62,919 nucleotides of DNA from an uncultured Pelagibacteraceae bacterium. GTDB taxonomy: Bacteria > Pseudomonadota > Alphaproteobacteria > Pelagibacterales > Pelagibacteraceae. Positions 1-8,572 of the stretch are shown here, piece by piece (the stretch's first letter is position 1; each line of letters opens with the position of its first letter). The position numbers were made by a program, and so were the translations under genes. The stretch lies in contig CACHLD010000006.1 of assembly GCA_902580565.1 (NCBI GenBank), positions 1 through 62,919 of the forward strand, in the 5' to 3' direction. Below the pieces are notes generated by a model. It saw only the letters and a program-made list of their open reading frames with translations, made no database searches and was not told the DNA's origin.

Positions 1-1
1 T

Positions 2-829
2 GTAAACGAAATAGTAGAAGGTTCAACTGAGGTACAAACAAGAATTATGACCCCTAAAGAAGCCGTTAAAATGGGTGCTCTGGCTCTTTTTGGAGAAAAA
101 TATGGAGAAGAAGTTAGAGTAGTATTTATGGGTAAAGAGTCTAATAGTTTTTTTTCAACAGAACTTTGCGGAGGGACACATGTAAAAAATACAAAAGAGG
201 TTGGAAAGTTTAAAGTTATTAGTCAGTCATCAATTGCTTCAGGGGTAAGAAGGGTTGAAGCTTTAAGAGATAAAAAACTATTAGAATATGAGAAATCTCA
301 AAAACAAGATAAATCGACAAAAGAAAAAACAACTAAAGATCAAATAGAAAAAATTAAAAAAGAATTATTGGTATATAAAATTAGACCTGATTTAGATGAT
401 AATAAGGACTTAGTAGAAAATTTAAAACTTTTAACAAAACAATTAGAAAAAATTAAAATCCAGAACGTTATAAAAAATAAAAATAAAAATAAAATTAAAG
501 ATACAAAGATTGATAATTTTATTTTAAGGCAACAAATTCTCGATGATTTTCCGCCGAAAGAATTAAGAAGCGTTGTAGATCAAGGAAAAAGAGATATTAA
601 TAAAGGTATAATTATAAGTATATCTACTTTTGAGGAAAAAGTTGGAGTTGCAATTGGAATTACCAATGACCTTGTTTCTAAATACGACGCAGTAAGTCTT
701 GTAAAAATTGCTTCAGAAATACTTGAAGGCAAAGGAGGAGGAGGAAGAAAAGACTTTGCTCAAGCCGGTGGTACTAAAAAAAACAAAATAGATGATGTTT
801 TTAAAGCAATAACTGATAAAATTAGTTAA
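2..829 (+). CDS. alaS: alanyl-tRNA synthetase, C-terminal part (5' end outside window)
   Basis: Charges tRNA-Ala with alanine and hydrolyses mischarged Ser/Gly-tRNA-Ala. The reading frame is open from base 2, so the gene enters from the left; about 275 residues are visible. The visible part holds the end of the editing domain, with the zinc-site motif ELCGGTHV (Cys and His four residues apart) followed by SGVRRVEAL, and then the C-terminal DHHA1/C-Ala domain ending in [14 protein letters not shown]. These are hallmark AlaRS motifs. The middle is very Lys-rich, as is usual for this A+T-rich genome. The first in-frame ATG (base 47) is internal, since the AlaRS-like sequence [14 protein letters not shown] precedes it. 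The 3' end overlaps the end of icd by 8 bases on the other strand. Confidence 0.96.
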   Translation, partial: VNEIVEGSTEVQTRIMTPKEAVKMGALALFGEKYGEEVRVVFMGKESNSFFSTELCGGTHVKNTKEVGKFKVISQSSIASGVRRVEALRDKKLLEYEKSQKQDKSTKEKTTKDQIEKIKKELLVYKIRPDLDDNKDLVENLKLLTKQLEKIKIQNVIKNKNKNKIKDTKIDNFILRQQILDDFPPKELRSVVDQGKRDINKGIIISISTFEEKVGVAIGITNDLVSKYDAVSLVKIASEILEGKGGGGRKDFAQAGGTKKNKIDDVFKAITDKIS

Positions 830-2036
830 GCTTTTTTTTTAAATTAGAATTTATTGCTTCTAAGAATTGATTTGTTGTTAAGAATTTTTGATCTTTACTA
901 ATTAATATTGCTAAATCCTTTGTCATAGAACCGCTTTCTACAGTTTCTATACAAACCTTTTCAAGGGTATCTGCAAATTTAATAAGCTCTTGATTTCCGT
1001 CAAGACTTCCTCTGTGAGATAACCCTCTCGTCCAGGCAAATATTGAAGCTATAGGATTTGTAGATGTTTCTTTTCCTGCTTGATGTTGTCTATAATGTCT
1101 AGTTACTGTTCCATGAGCTGCTTCAGCTTCAGCTATTTTTCCATCTGGAGTTCTCAATACACTTGTCATTAATCCTAATGAACCGTATCCTTGTGCAACT
1201 GTATCTGATTGAACGTCTCCATCATAGTTTTTACATGCCCAAATATATTTTCCACTCCATTTCATTGCACATGCAACCATGTCGTCAATTAATCTGTGTT
1301 CATATGTTATTTTTGATTTTTCAAATTTATCTTTAAATTCATTTTGAAACACTTCTTCAAATATATCTTTAAATCTCCCGTCATATGCTTTTAAAATTGT
1401 ATTTTTTGATGAAAAATAAACTGGCCATTTTCTTACTAGACCATAATTCATACACGCTCTAGCAAAATCTTTTATAGAGTCATCCAAATTATACATTGAA
1501 AGTGCAATTCCAGGTCCATCGAAATTAAAAACCTCGTGTTCAATTTTATTTTTGCCATCATTAGACTCCCATTTGACTGTCATTTTTCCTTTTCCTGGAA
1601 CTTTAAAATCTGTTGCTTTATATTGATCTCCGAAAGCATGTCTTCCCACAATTACACTTTCTGTCCAATGAGGCACTAATCTTGGTACATTTTTACAAAT
1701 TATAGGTTCTCTGAAGATTGTTCCACCCACAATATTTCTGATTGTACCATTGGGAGATCTCCACATTTTTTTAAGATTAAACTCTTTTACTCTCGCTTCA
1801 TCAGGAGTAATGGTTGCACACTTTACACCTGCACCATATTTTTGAATAGATTTAGCACAATCAATCGTAATTTGATCATTAGTTTTATCTCGATTTTCCA
1901 TCCCTAAATCGTAGTATTTTAAGTCAATATCTAAGTAAGGTTTGATGAGCTTATCCTTAATAAATGACCAAATTATTCTAGTCATTTCGTCACCATCTAG
2001 CTCTACTACCGGGTTTTTAACTTTAATTTTAGCCAT
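822..2036 (-). CDS. icd: NADP-dependent isocitrate dehydrogenase
   Basis: TCA-cycle enzyme converting isocitrate to 2-oxoglutarate and CO2 with NADP+. It is 404 residues long and belongs to the homodimeric, eukaryote-like subfamily: motifs [16 protein letters not shown] (substrate loop), [13 protein letters not shown] and FAWTRGL are visible. I place the start at the ATG at 2036 ([18 protein letters not shown]), the usual N-terminus of the family. The frame is open further upstream to 2135, but that extension has no family similarity and would run into the divergent psd gene. A good promoter lies just upstream (2068-2095). The gene is convergent with alaS and the two stop regions overlap. Confidence 0.97.
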   Translation of the reverse strand: MAKIKVKNPVVELDGDEMTRIIWSFIKDKLIKPYLDIDLKYYDLGMENRDKTNDQITIDCAKSIQKYGAGVKCATITPDEARVKEFNLKKMWRSPNGTIRNIVGGTIFREPIICKNVPRLVPHWTESVIVGRHAFGDQYKATDFKVPGKGKMTVKWESNDGKNKIEHEVFNFDGPGIALSMYNLDDSIKDFARACMNYGLVRKWPVYFSSKNTILKAYDGRFKDIFEEVFQNEFKDKFEKSKITYEHRLIDDMVACAMKWSGKYIWACKNYDGDVQSDTVAQGYGSLGLMTSVLRTPDGKIAEAEAAHGTVTRHYRQHQAGKETSTNPIASIFAWTRGLSHRGSLDGNQELIKFADTLEKVCIETVESGSMTKDLAILISKDQKFLTTNQFLEAINSNLKKKLN

Positions 2037-2067
2037 AAAATAAAATATAGATTGATTAAGTAGGATT

Positions 2068-2095
2068 TTTATACATATTAAGAAAAAATTAGCAA
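2068..2095 (-). promoter_or_regulatory. predicted sigma70-type promoter of icd
   Basis: Read on the minus strand: -35 TTGCTA (2095-2090), 16-base spacer, -10 TATAAA (2073-2068) preceded directly by TG. The predicted transcription start is near 2061, giving a leader of about 25 bases before the ATG at 2036. This is motif inspection only. Confidence 0.5.
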
Positions 2096-2105
2096 ACTTA
2101 AAATT

Positions 2106-2756
2106 ATGTTTAACACAGTTTTTCCAAAAATTCATAAAGAAGGGTACAAATTCTTAGCTATTTCGATAATTGCAACTTTTATAATTTTACTTTTTTCAAA
2201 TTTTTTTGGATTATTTTTTATTGTAATATCTATATGGATTTATTATTTTTTCAGAGATCCAGATAGATTTTCAATTAATGACAATGATTTTTTGGTTAGT
2301 CCAGCTGATGGAAAGATAATCTCTATAAATGAACAAAAAGGGCCTATGGAATTACAACTAGAAAATACAACATTTACCAAAGTAAGTATTTTTATGAACG
2401 TATTTAATTGTCATGTAAATAGAACACCTCTATCTGGGAAAGTTGAAGAAATAAATTACAAACCTGGAAAATTTTTAAATGCATCATTAGATAAAGCAAG
2501 TGAAGATAATGAAAGAAATTATTACAGAATTAAATGCAACGTTTCTGGTGAAGAAATTATTATGGTTCAAATCGCCGGTTTAATAGCAAGAAGAATAGTT
2601 TGCGAGGTAGAACAAGGTCAAAAACTTGCTCAAGGAGAGAGAATTGGAATGATACGTTTTGGCAGCCGAGTGGATATTTTTTTTAAAAATAAAAAGATCT
2701 TAGCAAAAATAGGACAGAATGTTATAGCAGGGGAAAGTTTAATAGCTTCTAAGTAA
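2106..2756 (+). CDS. psd: phosphatidylserine decarboxylase proenzyme
   Basis: Decarboxylates phosphatidylserine to phosphatidylethanolamine at the inner membrane. It is 216 residues, the short form of the family. An N-terminal hydrophobic stretch (about residues 14-45) anchors it, followed by FRDP, VSPADGK and [11 protein letters not shown], typical of this family. Near the C-terminus RFGSRVD carries the Gly-Ser pair where the proenzyme cleaves itself to create the pyruvoyl cofactor. The stop codon overlaps the pssA start (TAATG), so the two enzymes that make PE from CDP-diacylglycerol are translationally coupled. Divergent from icd with 69 bases between them. Confidence 0.95.
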   Translation: MFNTVFPKIHKEGYKFLAISIIATFIILLFSNFFGLFFIVISIWIYYFFRDPDRFSINDNDFLVSPADGKIISINEQKGPMELQLENTTFTKVSIFMNVFNCHVNRTPLSGKVEEINYKPGKFLNASLDKASEDNERNYYRIKCNVSGEEIIMVQIAGLIARRIVCEVEQGQKLAQGERIGMIRFGSRVDIFFKNKKILAKIGQNVIAGESLIASK

Positions 2757-3547
2757 TGGAAGAGAATAAAAAATTTAAAATTGTTTCATCAAAAAAGACA
2801 AGATATTTATTACCAAATATTCTAACATTAGGTGGTGTTTGTCTTGGCATAAGCTCAATTAAGTTTTCGATAGATAATAACTTTAGCTTAGCGGTAATCT
2901 TTATTCTGCTGGCAGCGATTTTAGATGCACTTGATGGAAGAGTAGCTCGTTTAATAAAAGGAACTTCAGAATTTGGGAAAGAATTAGACTCTCTCACTGA
3001 TTTTGTAAGTTTTGGGATAGCACCTGTTTTAATACTTTACTTCTGGGAACTAAATAATTATGGAAAAATTGGTTGGGCAATTACACTGATTTATTCAGTT
3101 TGTTGTGTATTAAGATTAGCAAGATTTAATCTTACCAAGTTTGAAAAAAATCAATCTTGGAAAATAAATTTTTTTGAAGGCATTCCAGCGCCTGCAGGTG
3201 GTATATTAATCCTGACACCTTTAATTTTTGAACTATCAAATTTAAATTTAAATTTTAGCATCAAAAGCATAACTCCATTTTTTACTATATTAATTGCAGT
3301 TTTACTTGTGAGCAAAATACCTACTTTATCTCTAAAAAAGATATCTATTTCTCCTAAAACAACCGGTTTTATTCTATTAGGTATAGGAATAGTTTTTATT
3401 TCATTAATGTTTTTTACTTTTGAAACCCTCCTCATAATGAGTTTTGTATATCTAATATCAATACCTTTAAGCTTTATGATGTATAGTAATCAAAGTAAAA
3501 AAGAAAATTTAGAAACATCGGAAGATGAGCACGAAGATGTTTTGTAA
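2756..3547 (+). CDS. pssA: CDP-diacylglycerol--serine O-phosphatidyltransferase
   Basis: Makes phosphatidylserine from CDP-diacylglycerol and serine, the step before Psd. It has 263 residues and several membrane helices. The CDP-alcohol phosphotransferase signature is present: DALDGRVARL followed by GTSEFGKELDSLTD (D-G-A-R...G...D...D spacing), about residues 61-83. The start overlaps the psd stop and its own stop overlaps the rlmE start (TAATG), so psd-pssA-rlmE are a tightly coupled unit. Confidence 0.95.
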   Translation: MEENKKFKIVSSKKTRYLLPNILTLGGVCLGISSIKFSIDNNFSLAVIFILLAAILDALDGRVARLIKGTSEFGKELDSLTDFVSFGIAPVLILYFWELNNYGKIGWAITLIYSVCCVLRLARFNLTKFEKNQSWKINFFEGIPAPAGGILILTPLIFELSNLNLNFSIKSITPFFTILIAVLLVSKIPTLSLKKISISPKTTGFILLGIGIVFISLMFFTFETLLIMSFVYLISIPLSFMMYSNQSKKENLETSEDEHEDVL

Positions 3548-4173
3548 TGAAAAAATCAAAAAAAAAGAAAAAAAGCAATACTTGGAAAATTAAACAACAT
3601 AGAGACCAATTTTTTAAAAAATCAAAAACACTTGGCTTTAGATCAAGATCTGCATTTAAGCTTATTGAACTCAATAAAAAATTTAATTTTATAAAAAAAA
3701 ATACAAATTTATTAGATATTGGGTCTTATCCAGGAGGCTGGTCTCAGGTTGCCAAAAAAATTATCTCTTCTGGAAAAATATTATCTATAGATTTGAAAAA
3801 AATGGATGAGATTAAAAAAGTAAGCTTTTTGCAAGGTGATTTTTTAAAAGATAAAGCAAAAATTCAAATTTCAGAGTTTTTTAAAGGAAATCTGGATGTA
3901 ATTCTCTCCGATATGGCTGCTGACACAACCGGCAATAAGTCATTAGATTGTATAAGGACTAATCAACTTTGTTCTGAAGTTATTGAATTTTCACATAAAA
4001 ATTTGAAAAAAAACGGAGTTTTAATATCAAAATTATTCATGGGAGAGGACTTTCTTCAAGTAAAAGAGTTAGCAAAATCAAGATTTTATAAAGTGCAGTT
4101 TTTTAAACCTGAAGCTAGCAGAAACGAATCAAAAGAAACTTATTTACACTGCGCTATATTAAAGACTTTATAA
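3547..4173 (+). CDS. rlmE: 23S rRNA 2'-O-ribose methyltransferase (U2552)
   Basis: SAM-dependent methyltransferase of the RrmJ/FtsJ family that methylates the ribose of U2552 in the 23S rRNA A-loop. It has 208 residues with a Lys-rich N-terminal tail. The K-D-K-E catalytic set is readable: SRSAFKLIEL (Lys), LSDMAADTTG (Asp), LISKLFMGEDF (Lys) and NESKETYLHC (Glu). The SAM-binding loop is LLDIGSYPGGWSQVA. Start overlaps the pssA stop by one base. Confidence 0.94.
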   Translation: MKKSKKKKKSNTWKIKQHRDQFFKKSKTLGFRSRSAFKLIELNKKFNFIKKNTNLLDIGSYPGGWSQVAKKIISSGKILSIDLKKMDEIKKVSFLQGDFLKDKAKIQISEFFKGNLDVILSDMAADTTGNKSLDCIRTNQLCSEVIEFSHKNLKKNGVLISKLFMGEDFLQVKELAKSRFYKVQFFKPEASRNESKETYLHCAILKTL

Positions 4174-4199
4174 ATTTTAAAAATTGTATATAAGTTTAT

Positions 4200-5279
4200 A
4201 TGGAAGCAATTAAAGAAGCTCTAACTTTTGATGATGTTTTACTTTTACCAAGATTTTCAAGAGTTTTGCCCTCTCAAACCGATATCTCTTTAAATCTAAC
4301 AAAAAAGATAAAATTAAAAACACCGTTTTTGTCGTCTGCCATGGATACAGTCACCGAGTCCACGATGGCCATAGCTATGGCTTCTTCAGGAGGTATTGGA
4401 GTCATTCATAGAAATTTAAATATAAAAAAACAAAGTCGAGAAGTAGAAAAAGTAAAAAAAAAAAATTTATTAGTTGGATCTGCAATAGGGACAACAAAAG
4501 AGGATTTGATTAGAGCAAAAAGTTTAATAGATTTTGGGGTAGACCTAATAGTAATTGATACCGCTCATGGTCATAGTGAAAAAGTTTTGCAAATGTTATC
4601 AAGAGTTAAAAAAATTAACCCTAAAATTCCAGTTTGTGTTGGAAATATTGCTACAGGAGAAGCTGCAAAAAAATTATATAATGCAGGTGCTGATATAATC
4701 AAGGTTGGGATTGGTCCTGGTTCTATATGTATAACACGAATGATAGCTGGAATTGGAGTTCCACAAATAACAGCTATTATGGACGTAAAAAAAGCTTTAA
4801 AAGGAAAAGATATAAAAATAATTTCCGATGGAGGTATAAAATTTTCAGGTGATATAGTTAAGGCCATCGCAGCTGGAGCAGATGCGATTATGATGGGATC
4901 TATATTTGCTGGTACAGATGAAAGTCCTGGAAAAAAGATTAAGATAAAGAATAAATTTTATAAGAGATATAGAGGTATGGGTTCTATAGGAGCTATGTCA
5001 GAAGGTTCTTCGAATAGATATTTCCAAAAAAAATACAAAGATAAATCAAAATTTGTTGCAGAAGGGGTTGATGGCCGAGTTGAATATAAAGGGAATGTAT
5101 CTAAAATAATCTATCAATTACAAGGAGGGTTGAGATCATCAATGGGTTACATAGGAGCAAAAAAACTAGTAGAAATTAAAAGAAATGCAAAATTTATAAA
5201 AATAACAAAAGCTGGTTTTTATGAAAGCATGGTACATAGTGTAAAAATGATAGAAAGTACGCCAAATTATAAACTATAA
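4200..5279 (+). CDS. guaB: IMP dehydrogenase without CBS domains
   Basis: Oxidises IMP to XMP with NAD+, the first step to GMP. It has only 359 residues, against about 485-500 for the usual family member. The barrel is intact: LTFDDVLLLP at the N-terminus, SSAMDTVTE, GNIATGEAA, the catalytic loop GPGSICITR with Cys177, the phosphate loop ISDGGIKFSGDI, and the flap YRGMGSIGAMSEGSS. The segment of roughly 110-130 residues that normally holds the two CBS domains is absent between residues 88 and 90, where a run of 12 A (4454-4465) encodes Lys. GMP reductase also lacks CBS domains, but the sequence pattern and linkage to guaA favour IMPDH. Followed by a small TPR gene and guaA. Confidence 0.92.
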   Translation: MEAIKEALTFDDVLLLPRFSRVLPSQTDISLNLTKKIKLKTPFLSSAMDTVTESTMAIAMASSGGIGVIHRNLNIKKQSREVEKVKKKNLLVGSAIGTTKEDLIRAKSLIDFGVDLIVIDTAHGHSEKVLQMLSRVKKINPKIPVCVGNIATGEAAKKLYNAGADIIKVGIGPGSICITRMIAGIGVPQITAIMDVKKALKGKDIKIISDGGIKFSGDIVKAIAAGADAIMMGSIFAGTDESPGKKIKIKNKFYKRYRGMGSIGAMSEGSSNRYFQKKYKDKSKFVAEGVDGRVEYKGNVSKIIYQLQGGLRSSMGYIGAKKLVEIKRNAKFIKITKAGFYESMVHSVKMIESTPNYKL

Positions 5280-5286
5280 AAATAAT

Positions 5287-5703
5287 ATGAGAATTATAAG
5301 ATATCTAATAATAATACTTTTCATAACTAATAATGTAAACGCTAATAATAGTTATTTTAGTGAAGGACTGACATTATTTGAAAAAAGAGAATTTGATAAA
5401 GCAAAATTTAAATTTGAGCAAGATATAGTATTTAATCCCAAAAGTGAAAAGTCTTATTTATATTTATCAAAAATTTTTAATATAAAAAAAGAAAAGGAAC
5501 TAGAAGAAAAAAATCTAAATACTGTTATATTATTAAATCCAAATAATGAAGAAGCTGTTTTTAATCTTGCTGAGCTTAGATTAAGTCAGTCAAATTATAA
5601 AGAAAGCAAAAATTTGACTGATAAACTTCTTAAAATTTGTAAAAAATATTGTCAAAAAGGTAAGAGTCTTAGGGTTGAGATAGAAAATTCATTAAAGAAA
5701 TAA
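5287..5703 (+). CDS. small exported TPR-like protein of unknown function
   Basis: 138 residues. An N-terminal signal peptide is likely (MRIIRYLIIILFITNNVNAN, cleavage after about residue 19). The mature part shows helical TPR-like repeats, for example YFSEGLTLFEKREFDKAKFK and PNNEEAVFNLAELRLSQSNY. Two cysteines sit near the C-terminus (ICKKYCQKG). It lies 7 bases after guaB and is followed directly by guaA, so it is probably co-transcribed with GMP synthesis genes, although its predicted location outside the cytoplasm suggests an unrelated role. I do not recognise a specific family. Confidence 0.85.
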   Translation: MRIIRYLIIILFITNNVNANNSYFSEGLTLFEKREFDKAKFKFEQDIVFNPKSEKSYLYLSKIFNIKKEKELEEKNLNTVILLNPNNEEAVFNLAELRLSQSNYKESKNLTDKLLKICKKYCQKGKSLRVEIENSLKK

Positions 5704-7266
5704 ATGTTAATCCAAAATCGTAAAGAGAAAATTATTATTATAGATTTTGGATCTCAAGTTACGAAGTTAATTGCAAGAAGAATAAGAGATCTTGGTGTTT
5801 TTTCAGAAATAATAACTATTAAAGATTTGTATAAAGTAAAAGATTTTAGTGAAATAAAGGGAATTATTTTATCTGGTGGTCCGTCAACTGTTACAAAAAA
5901 AAATTTTTTAAAAATACCTAAAAAAATTCTTTTAAAGAAAATTCCGATCCTAGGAATTTGCTATGGACTTCAATTAATAGCTAAATTATTTGGAGGAACC
6001 ATTAAGTCATTAAAAAAACAAAGAGAATTTGGTAGAGCTAGTTTAGTAAAAAGACAAAATTCAGTTTTGATTAAAAACTTCTTTAAAGGAAAAAAGAGCT
6101 TAGTGTGGATGAGTCACCAAGATGCAGTAACCAAATTACCAAAAAATTTTAAGATCATAGCTTCAACTAAAGAGTCGAAATTAACAATCATAGAAAATAC
6201 TAAAAACAAAATTTATGGTATCCAATTTCATCCAGAGGTTACCCATACTCAAAATGGAAAGGAGATATTTAAGAATTTCTTATTTTCAATTTGCAATATA
6301 AAAAAAAGGTGGCATGTATTTAATGAAAAAAAAAGATTAATAGAGGAAATCAAAACAATAGTAAAAAAAGATAAAGTAATTTGCGCGCTTTCAGGAGGAG
6401 TAGACAGCAGTGTTGTCGCTTTATTGGTTCATAAAGCTATAAAAACAAGATTAGTTTGTATTATGGTTGACACTGGATTAATGAGAAAAAATGAATTTAA
6501 ACATTCTTACAATTTATTTAAAAAAAAATATAAATTAAATGTAAAGCTAATTAATGCTTCAAAATTATATTTTAAAAATTTAAAAAACATATCTAATCCG
6601 GAAAAAAAAAGAAAAATCATAGGTAAATTATTTATCAAGATATTTGAAAAAGAGTCTAAAAAACACAAGAATATAAAATATCTTGCACAAGGAACGCTTT
6701 ACCCTGATATAATAGAAAGTAGATCTTCTAGTGGAAGTCAATCATCAAAAATTAAATCCCATCATAATGTTGGTGGTTTACCAAAAAGAATGAATTTAAA
6801 ACTCATAGAACCTTTAAAAGAATTTTTTAAGGATGAAGTGCGAATCTTGGGAAAGTCTTTAGGATTGACAAATAGCATTAGAAATAAACATCCATTTCCA
6901 GGTCCAGGCTTAGCTATAAGAATTATTGGACCAATTACGCCTAAGAAAATTAAAATTTTACAAGAAGCTGACAATATCTTTATTAAAGAACTTATTCAAA
7001 ATAATCTTTATAATAATATATGGCAAGCATATGCGGGATTGTTACCTATAAAGACAGTTGGAGTAATGGGAGACTCCAGGACATATGAGTATACCTGTCT
7101 ATTAAGAGCTGTTATATCGGAAGATGGAATGACAGCAGATTATTTTAGTTTTCCAAAGGATTTTTTAGACAAAATTTCTAACAAAATAGTAAATGGAGTT
7201 CCAGGAATCAATAGGGTAGTATATGATATAACTTCTAAGCCACCCAGCACTATTGAATTAGAATAA
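5704..7266 (+). CDS. guaA: GMP synthase (glutamine-hydrolysing)
   Basis: Aminates XMP to GMP using glutamine and ATP. It has 520 residues, normal for the family. The N-terminal glutamine amidotransferase has its triad: Cys86 in GICYGLQ, His176 and Glu178 in FHPEVTH. The ATP-pyrophosphatase P-loop is SGGVDSS (residues 230-236), and the C-terminal dimerisation domain ends with [11 protein letters not shown], the conserved GMP synthase end. It starts one base after the preceding stop, and its own stop overlaps the panB start (TAATG). Confidence 0.97.
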   Translation: MLIQNRKEKIIIIDFGSQVTKLIARRIRDLGVFSEIITIKDLYKVKDFSEIKGIILSGGPSTVTKKNFLKIPKKILLKKIPILGICYGLQLIAKLFGGTIKSLKKQREFGRASLVKRQNSVLIKNFFKGKKSLVWMSHQDAVTKLPKNFKIIASTKESKLTIIENTKNKIYGIQFHPEVTHTQNGKEIFKNFLFSICNIKKRWHVFNEKKRLIEEIKTIVKKDKVICALSGGVDSSVVALLVHKAIKTRLVCIMVDTGLMRKNEFKHSYNLFKKKYKLNVKLINASKLYFKNLKNISNPEKKRKIIGKLFIKIFEKESKKHKNIKYLAQGTLYPDIIESRSSSGSQSSKIKSHHNVGGLPKRMNLKLIEPLKEFFKDEVRILGKSLGLTNSIRNKHPFPGPGLAIRIIGPITPKKIKILQEADNIFIKELIQNNLYNNIWQAYAGLLPIKTVGVMGDSRTYEYTCLLRAVISEDGMTADYFSFPKDFLDKISNKIVNGVPGINRVVYDITSKPPSTIELE

Positions 7267-8048
7267 TGTTAACAAAAATAAGAAATATTTTAAAAAAAAA
7301 AAATAAAATTAAAATTGTAAGCTTAACAGCTTATTCTAAAAATACCGCAAAAATATTAGATAAATATTGTGATATTACATTGGTTGGGGATTCTCTTGCT
7401 AACGCTTTGTATGGAATGAAAAACACTCATCAACTAAGTTTAAATACAATTATACTTCATAGTATAAGTGTTAAGGCAGCAGTAAAAAAATCATTGATGG
7501 TTGTGGATATGCCCAAAGGTACTTATAAAAACCCAAGACAGGCAAAAAAAAATGCAAAGTTAATTTTTGATAAAACAAAATGTGATGCTGTTAAGATAGA
7601 AAGTAATAATAAAAACTTTAAGATAATTCGAGAAATAATAAAAGCTAAAATACCAGTTATGGGACATATAGGTTATACACCTCAGTTTAAAAATAAATTT
7701 CAAGTAGAAGGAAAAAATAAAAATGAAATCAAAAAATTATTAAAAGAAGCAATCTCTATAGAGAAAGCTGGAGCCTTTTCAATTGTTTTAGAGTGTATTA
7801 CTCCTAGTACGGCAAAATTAATTACAAAGTCTTTAAAAATACCAACAATAGGAATTGGATCTTCCTCTCACTGTGATGGACAAATTTTAGTGACAGATGA
7901 CATTCTTGGGATGAGTGGTTTTTACCCAAAATTCGTTAAAAAATATGCTGATGTTAATTCAATAATTGAAAAAGCTGTAAAAAAATATACTAAAGAAGTT
8001 AAAACTAGAAAATTTCCCAAAAATAAAAATTTTTTATATGGAAAATGA
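7266..8048 (+). CDS. panB: 3-methyl-2-oxobutanoate hydroxymethyltransferase
   Basis: First step of pantothenate synthesis: transfers a hydroxymethyl group from methylene-THF to 2-oxoisovalerate to give ketopantoate. It has 260 residues. Family motifs: VGDSLANALYGM (metal-binding Asp), VVDMPKGTY, GHIGYTPQ, and ECITPSTAKLI with the catalytic Glu, followed by PTIGIGSSSHCDGQILV. A run of 12 A (7292-7303) lies near the start of the gene. No panC is adjacent. The 3' end overlaps the following gene by 11 bases. Confidence 0.95.
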   Translation: MLTKIRNILKKKNKIKIVSLTAYSKNTAKILDKYCDITLVGDSLANALYGMKNTHQLSLNTIILHSISVKAAVKKSLMVVDMPKGTYKNPRQAKKNAKLIFDKTKCDAVKIESNNKNFKIIREIIKAKIPVMGHIGYTPQFKNKFQVEGKNKNEIKKLLKEAISIEKAGAFSIVLECITPSTAKLITKSLKIPTIGIGSSSHCDGQILVTDDILGMSGFYPKFVKKYADVNSIIEKAVKKYTKEVKTRKFPKNKNFLYGK

Positions 8049-8547
8049 GTTAGAAAATAAAGAAATTAATACATTTGAAAAATTAAAAAATATTTTAAGA
8101 GATAACATTAAAATTTTTTTATCTTTAATAGCAGTTTCTTTGTGCATTTTATTAGGTTTAATTTACTTTAATTATACTGAAAAAAAAAATAATGAACAAA
8201 TAGCTGAAAAGTATATAACAGCCGGCTTGTTCCTTTTATCTGAGGACAGATTAAACTCCAAAAAACTTTATGAAGAAGTTGTACTTGCAAAAAATAAATT
8301 TTACTCATCTCTAGCATTAAACAGCATTATAGAAAATAATTTAGAAAATGATAATCAGAAAGTTTTAAAACTTTTTGAAATAGTTGAAAGTATTAAAATG
8401 AATAAAGACAATAAAGATTTAATAAAGTTAAAAAAGGCACTATATTTGAAAAAATACTCTAAAAAAAAGGAGGGAAATAAATTACTCGAGGAAATTATTT
8501 CAGAAAATTCTACATGGAAAGACACAGCTTTAGAATTATTAAAGTAG
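8038..8547 (+). CDS. YfgM-like membrane-anchored TPR protein
   Basis: 169 residues with a short cytoplasmic N-terminus, one transmembrane helix at about residues 28-49 (IKIFLSLIAVSLCILLGLIY), and a helical, TPR-like periplasmic part. This is the layout of YfgM, an ancillary SecYEG subunit that handles periplasmic chaperone traffic. The next gene is a BamB-like propeller lipoprotein, the same pairing as yfgM-bamB in other proteobacteria. Sequence similarity is weak, so the assignment rests on topology and context. Confidence 0.75.
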   Translation: MENELENKEINTFEKLKNILRDNIKIFLSLIAVSLCILLGLIYFNYTEKKNNEQIAEKYITAGLFLLSEDRLNSKKLYEEVVLAKNKFYSSLALNSIIENNLENDNQKVLKLFEIVESIKMNKDNKDLIKLKKALYLKKYSKKKEGNKLLEEIISENSTWKDTALELLK

Positions 8548-8572
8548 GATAAAAAATTTCAAAATTTAGAAA

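Noticed and set aside
830-842. Poly-T run after alaS as an intrinsic terminator
   Set aside because: No G+C-rich hairpin precedes the T run, and it lies inside the 3' coding end of icd where it encodes Lys.
2037-2135. N-terminal extension of icd by 33 codons to an upstream ATG
   Set aside because: The extension is not family-like, covers the icd promoter and runs into the start of psd. [18 protein letters not shown] at 2036 is the normal N-terminus.
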